NCBI RefSeq assembly: GCF_029633865.1
Contig: NC_079212.1
Coordinates: forward strand, 81,560,672 to 81,624,671
Reading direction: 5' to 3'
From: Lampris incognitus
Taxonomy: Eukaryota; Chordata; Actinopteri; Lampriformes; Lampridae
DNA: 64,000 nucleotides
Shown here piece by piece: positions 61,478 through 64,000 of this stretch; the stretch's first letter is position 1, and each line of letters begins with the position of its first letter. The notes under the pieces were generated by a model. It was not told the origin of the DNA, did no database searches, and saw only the letters and a program-made list of their open reading frames with translations. The position numbers and the translations under genes are program-made.

Positions 61478-64000
61478 CTAGTAATCGAAGTCAGGCAGGC
61501 GCGGGTGGACGACAGGCCGTCCGCGGCGGCTCCGGATAACAGGGGCCGGAGTGTCTCTGGGAGGCATTGACGCGGGCCTGTGGAGGTCGGCCTGAGGAGC
61601 AGACGAGGCAGCTCGGGCCTCCACGGGGGGAGGAGGCGGAGCCGGGGGACGACCGCGACGAGGAGGTTGGGCTAACTCCAACGGCTGCGTCAAGTCCAGG
61701 TGTGCGGGTTTAACTCGGTCCACTGAAACATGCTCGGCCGTGCCCCCAAAATCCACCACCAGGTGCTTAGTTCCCCATTCCAGGACGCGGAAGGGGCCGT
61801 CATAAGGGGGTTGCAGAGGGGGGCGGTGTGCGTCGTGACGGATGAACACGTAGTCCGCTGACTGCAGACCTGGGGGCACCTGGGACACCGGAGCGCCGTG
61901 TTGGGCAGTAGGGACGGGTGTGAAAGCTCTGACCCCGTCCAGCAAGGAGGCTCGTTGGTCCACAGCTGACCAGGGACGCGTTGCATTGGGCATGAAATCG
62001 CCTGGGACTCGCAGCGGCGTGCCGTACACCAGCTCCGCAGAGGAGGCTTGTAGGTCTTCCTTCGGGGCGGTCCGCAGGCCCAGCATGACCCATGGGAGCT
62101 TGTCAACCCAGTTGCAGTCCTTGAGAGTAGCCCGAAGCGCAGCCTTCATGGACCGGTGGAAGCGCTCACATAGGCCGTTCGCCTGAGGGTGGTAGGCGGT
62201 AGTGCGATGAAGCTTGACGCCCAGAGCCTCACCCACAGCATTCCATAGCTCTGAGGTAAACTGTGGCCCACGGTCAGATGAAAGGTCGGAAGGCGTACCG
62301 AAACGTGAGACCCACGACCCAATAAAAGCCCGGGCCACATCAGCAGACGTCGTGGATGCCAGGGGAACAGCTTCAGGCCAGCGCGTAGTCCTGTCCACCA
62401 CAGTGAAGAGGTAGGTGAACCCATGGGAGGGGGGTAGGGGACCAACCAGGTCGACGTGGACATGGTCAAATCGTCTCTCCGGCACTGCGAAGCGTTCCAG
62501 GGGCGCCTTAATGTGGCGGTGTATCTTAGCCCGCTGACAGGCAACACACGAGTCGGCCCACGCTTTCACGTCTCTCTTAAGTCCCTCCCACACAAACTTA
62601 GCAGAGGTCAGGCGCACGGATGGCTTACCGCCTGGATGAGAGAGGCCGTGCACAGCTTCAAATACGGGGCGTCTCCAGCTGTGTGGGACGATGGGCCTGG
62701 GCTGTCCTGTGGAGACGTCACACAGGAGGGTGACACCTGTGTCGCTGAAAGGAACGTCCTGCAGGCGGAGCCCCGTGTCGAAGGCCCGGAGACGGAGGAT
62801 GCTCGGGTCCGTGGCCTGGTCAGCAGCCATCTGTGCATAGTCAAGGCCTAGGTGGACCGCTCCAATCACTGCCCTAGACAGGCAGTCAGCTACCTGGTTA
62901 GACTTACCAGCGACGTGCTGGATGTCGGTAGTGAATTCCGAAATGTAGGAGAGTTGTCGCTGCTGGCGAGCGGACCATGGCTCGGCCGTCTTGGACATGG
63001 CAAACGTGAGGGGCTTGTGGTCCACGTACGCAGTAAACTCGCGGCCCTCTAGCAGGAAACGGAAATGCCGGACGGCGAGCCAGAGACCGAGGAGTTCCCT
63101 GTCAAAAGTACTATACTTGCGCTCTCGGGGTGTAAGCTGGCGACTGAAAAAGGCCAAAGGCTGCCAAGCCCCCCCCACCCACTGTTCGTGAACCGCACCA
63201 ACAGCATAGTCCGATGCATCCGTGGTTATGGAAATAGGCGCTGTAGGTGAAGGATGCGCTAGCAGGGTAGCCTGGGAGAGCGCAGCTTTAGTCTCGGTGA
63301 ACGCACGGTCCCGCTCTGCTGTCCAGTCGACCGCCTGGTTGGGGGACATGCCTTTCAGCGCCTCGTACAGTGGCCGGATGATAAAGGCGGCTCGAGGAAT
63401 GAAGCGGTGGTAGAATGTCACCATCCCGATGAACTCCCTGAGCGCACGAGCTGTTTGGGGGCGCGGAAAGGCCGCCACCGCTTCCACCTTTGAGGGCAGG
63501 GGGACTGCCCCGTCCCCAGTGATGCGGTGCCCGAGGAAATCCATGGCTGTCAGCCCGAACCGGCACTTCGCCGGGTTGACGATCAGCCCATGCTGGCTGA
63601 GGCGTGTGAAGAGGGCATGAAGATGGGACAGGTGTTCTTCCTCGGAGGCGCTGGCGATGAGTATGTCGTCCAAATAGACGAAGATGAAAGGAAGGCCACG
63701 GAGCACTGAATCCATCAGCCGCTGAAAGGACTGGGCCGCGTTTTTGAGTCCAAATGGCATTCGTAGGAATTCAAATAGGCCGAATGGGGTTGTCACCGCT
63801 GTCTTGGGGATGTCTGAGGGGTGCACGGGAACTTGATGATAACCACGGACCAGGTCGACTTTTGAGAAGACGCATTTGCCAGACAGGTTTGCAGAAAAGT
63901 CCTGGATATGCGGGACAGGATAGCGGTCAGGCGTGGTGGCGTCATTTTGTCGGCGGTAGTCCCCGCATGGGCGCCAACCTCCATCAGGCTTAGCGACGAT
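61478..64000 (-). CDS. Gypsy-C Pol, partial (runs off the window), open
   Basis: The frame is open from the window end (first codon at 64000) to the stop near 61478, about 840 codons. In order: the reverse transcriptase start ([35 protein letters not shown]), [34 protein letters not shown] and [16 protein letters not shown]; RNase H ([30 protein letters not shown]); the integrase zinc region ([14 protein letters not shown]...CVACQRAK) and core ([44 protein letters not shown]); then a proline-rich, RRGRP-containing tail. No chromodomain. Same lineage as Gypsy-A but diverged. Gag, protease and 5' LTR must lie past 64000. No lesion is visible, so this may be a young element. Confidence 0.93.
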   Translation of the reverse strand: MVAKPDGGWRPCGDYRRQNDATTPDRYPVPHIQDFSANLSGKCVFSKVDLVRGYHQVPVHPSDIPKTAVTTPFGLFEFLRMPFGLKNAAQSFQRLMDSVLRGLPFIFVYLDDILIASASEEEHLSHLHALFTRLSQHGLIVNPAKCRFGLTAMDFLGHRITGDGAVPLPSKVEAVAAFPRPQTARALREFIGMVTFYHRFIPRAAFIIRPLYEALKGMSPNQAVDWTAERDRAFTETKAALSQATLLAHPSPTAPISITTDASDYAVGAVHEQWVGGAWQPLAFFSRQLTPRERKYSTFDRELLGLWLAVRHFRFLLEGREFTAYVDHKPLTFAMSKTAEPWSARQQRQLSYISEFTTDIQHVAGKSNQVADCLSRAVIGAVHLGLDYAQMAADQATDPSILRLRAFDTGLRLQDVPFSDTGVTLLCDVSTGQPRPIVPHSWRRPVFEAVHGLSHPGGKPSVRLTSAKFVWEGLKRDVKAWADSCVACQRAKIHRHIKAPLERFAVPERRFDHVHVDLVGPLPPSHGFTYLFTVVDRTTRWPEAVPLASTTSADVARAFIGSWVSRFGTPSDLSSDRGPQFTSELWNAVGEALGVKLHRTTAYHPQANGLCERFHRSMKAALRATLKDCNWVDKLPWVMLGLRTAPKEDLQASSAELVYGTPLRVPGDFMPNATRPWSAVDQRASLLDGVRAFTPVPTAQHGAPVSQVPPGLQSADYVFIRHDAHRPPLQPPYDGPFRVLEWGTKHLVVDFGGTAEHVSVDRVKPAHLDLTQPLELAQPPRRGRPPAPPPPPVEARAASSAPQADLHRPASMPPRDTPAPVIRSRRGRPVVHPRLPDFDY

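Overview
The window comes from a teleost fish chromosome and is almost entirely transposon-derived. The evidence is spliced genes with GT-AG introns, cytochrome P450 family 2 exons, a tRNA-headed SINE with a 4-bp (ATGG) tail, and a mix of L1/Tx1, RTE-like, Rex1/CR1-like, Penelope, Tc1, hAT, ISL2EU/Harbinger, KDZ and many Ty3/gypsy elements. I see no CRISPR array, rRNA or free-standing tRNA gene. Element names used here (Gypsy-A to H) are local labels.

Layout, left part. 0.3-11.2 kb: a broken hAT/ZBED-type transposase gene on the minus strand has two recognisable exons, 10999-11238 and 323-1366. Its 9.6-kb intron holds a decayed Ty3/gypsy element (Gypsy-A copy 1, 1600-10309), and inside that sits a young intact gypsy element (Gypsy-D, 4188-8953; 1389-aa Gag-Pol, LTRs that read identical, 5-bp target duplication). 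11.4-17.4 kb: a mosaic of a chromodomain gypsy 3' end, an RTE-like LINE piece, L1 ORF2, an internally deleted LINE-like element, and a Penelope element with a GIY-YIG domain and a hammerhead-like end, itself interrupted by a solo LTR. 17.5-22.4 kb: a CYP2 terminal exon, a hAT MITE, SINEs and an L1 3' end.

Middle part. 22.9-28.8 kb: an intron-rich KDZ (Kyakuja-Dileera-Zisupton) transposase-like gene. Thirteen exons stay in one open frame across twelve introns. 29.0-30.2 kb: a 1.2-kb Tc1 hairpin made of two inverted 535-bp arms. 30.2-48.3 kb: nested and recombined gypsy elements (E, F, G, H) interrupted by an ISL2EU/Harbinger transposon (36459-38824) and by an apparently complete hAT transposon (41952-44340, 645-aa transposase). 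48.3-51.4 kb: LINE remnants.

Right part. 52.3-53.0 kb: promoter and first two exons of a CYP2 gene on the plus strand. 53.8-64 kb: Gypsy-A copy 2, holding a second intact young element (Gypsy-B, 56428-60900; 1345-aa Gag-Pol) and abutted by a third gypsy element (Gypsy-C) whose polymerase frame runs off the window.

The only host-type coding sequence I can support is the CYP2 exons at the two ends and, possibly, the KDZ-like gene, which might be a domesticated transposase. The rest is a record of successive insertions, several of which can be ordered from target-site duplications.
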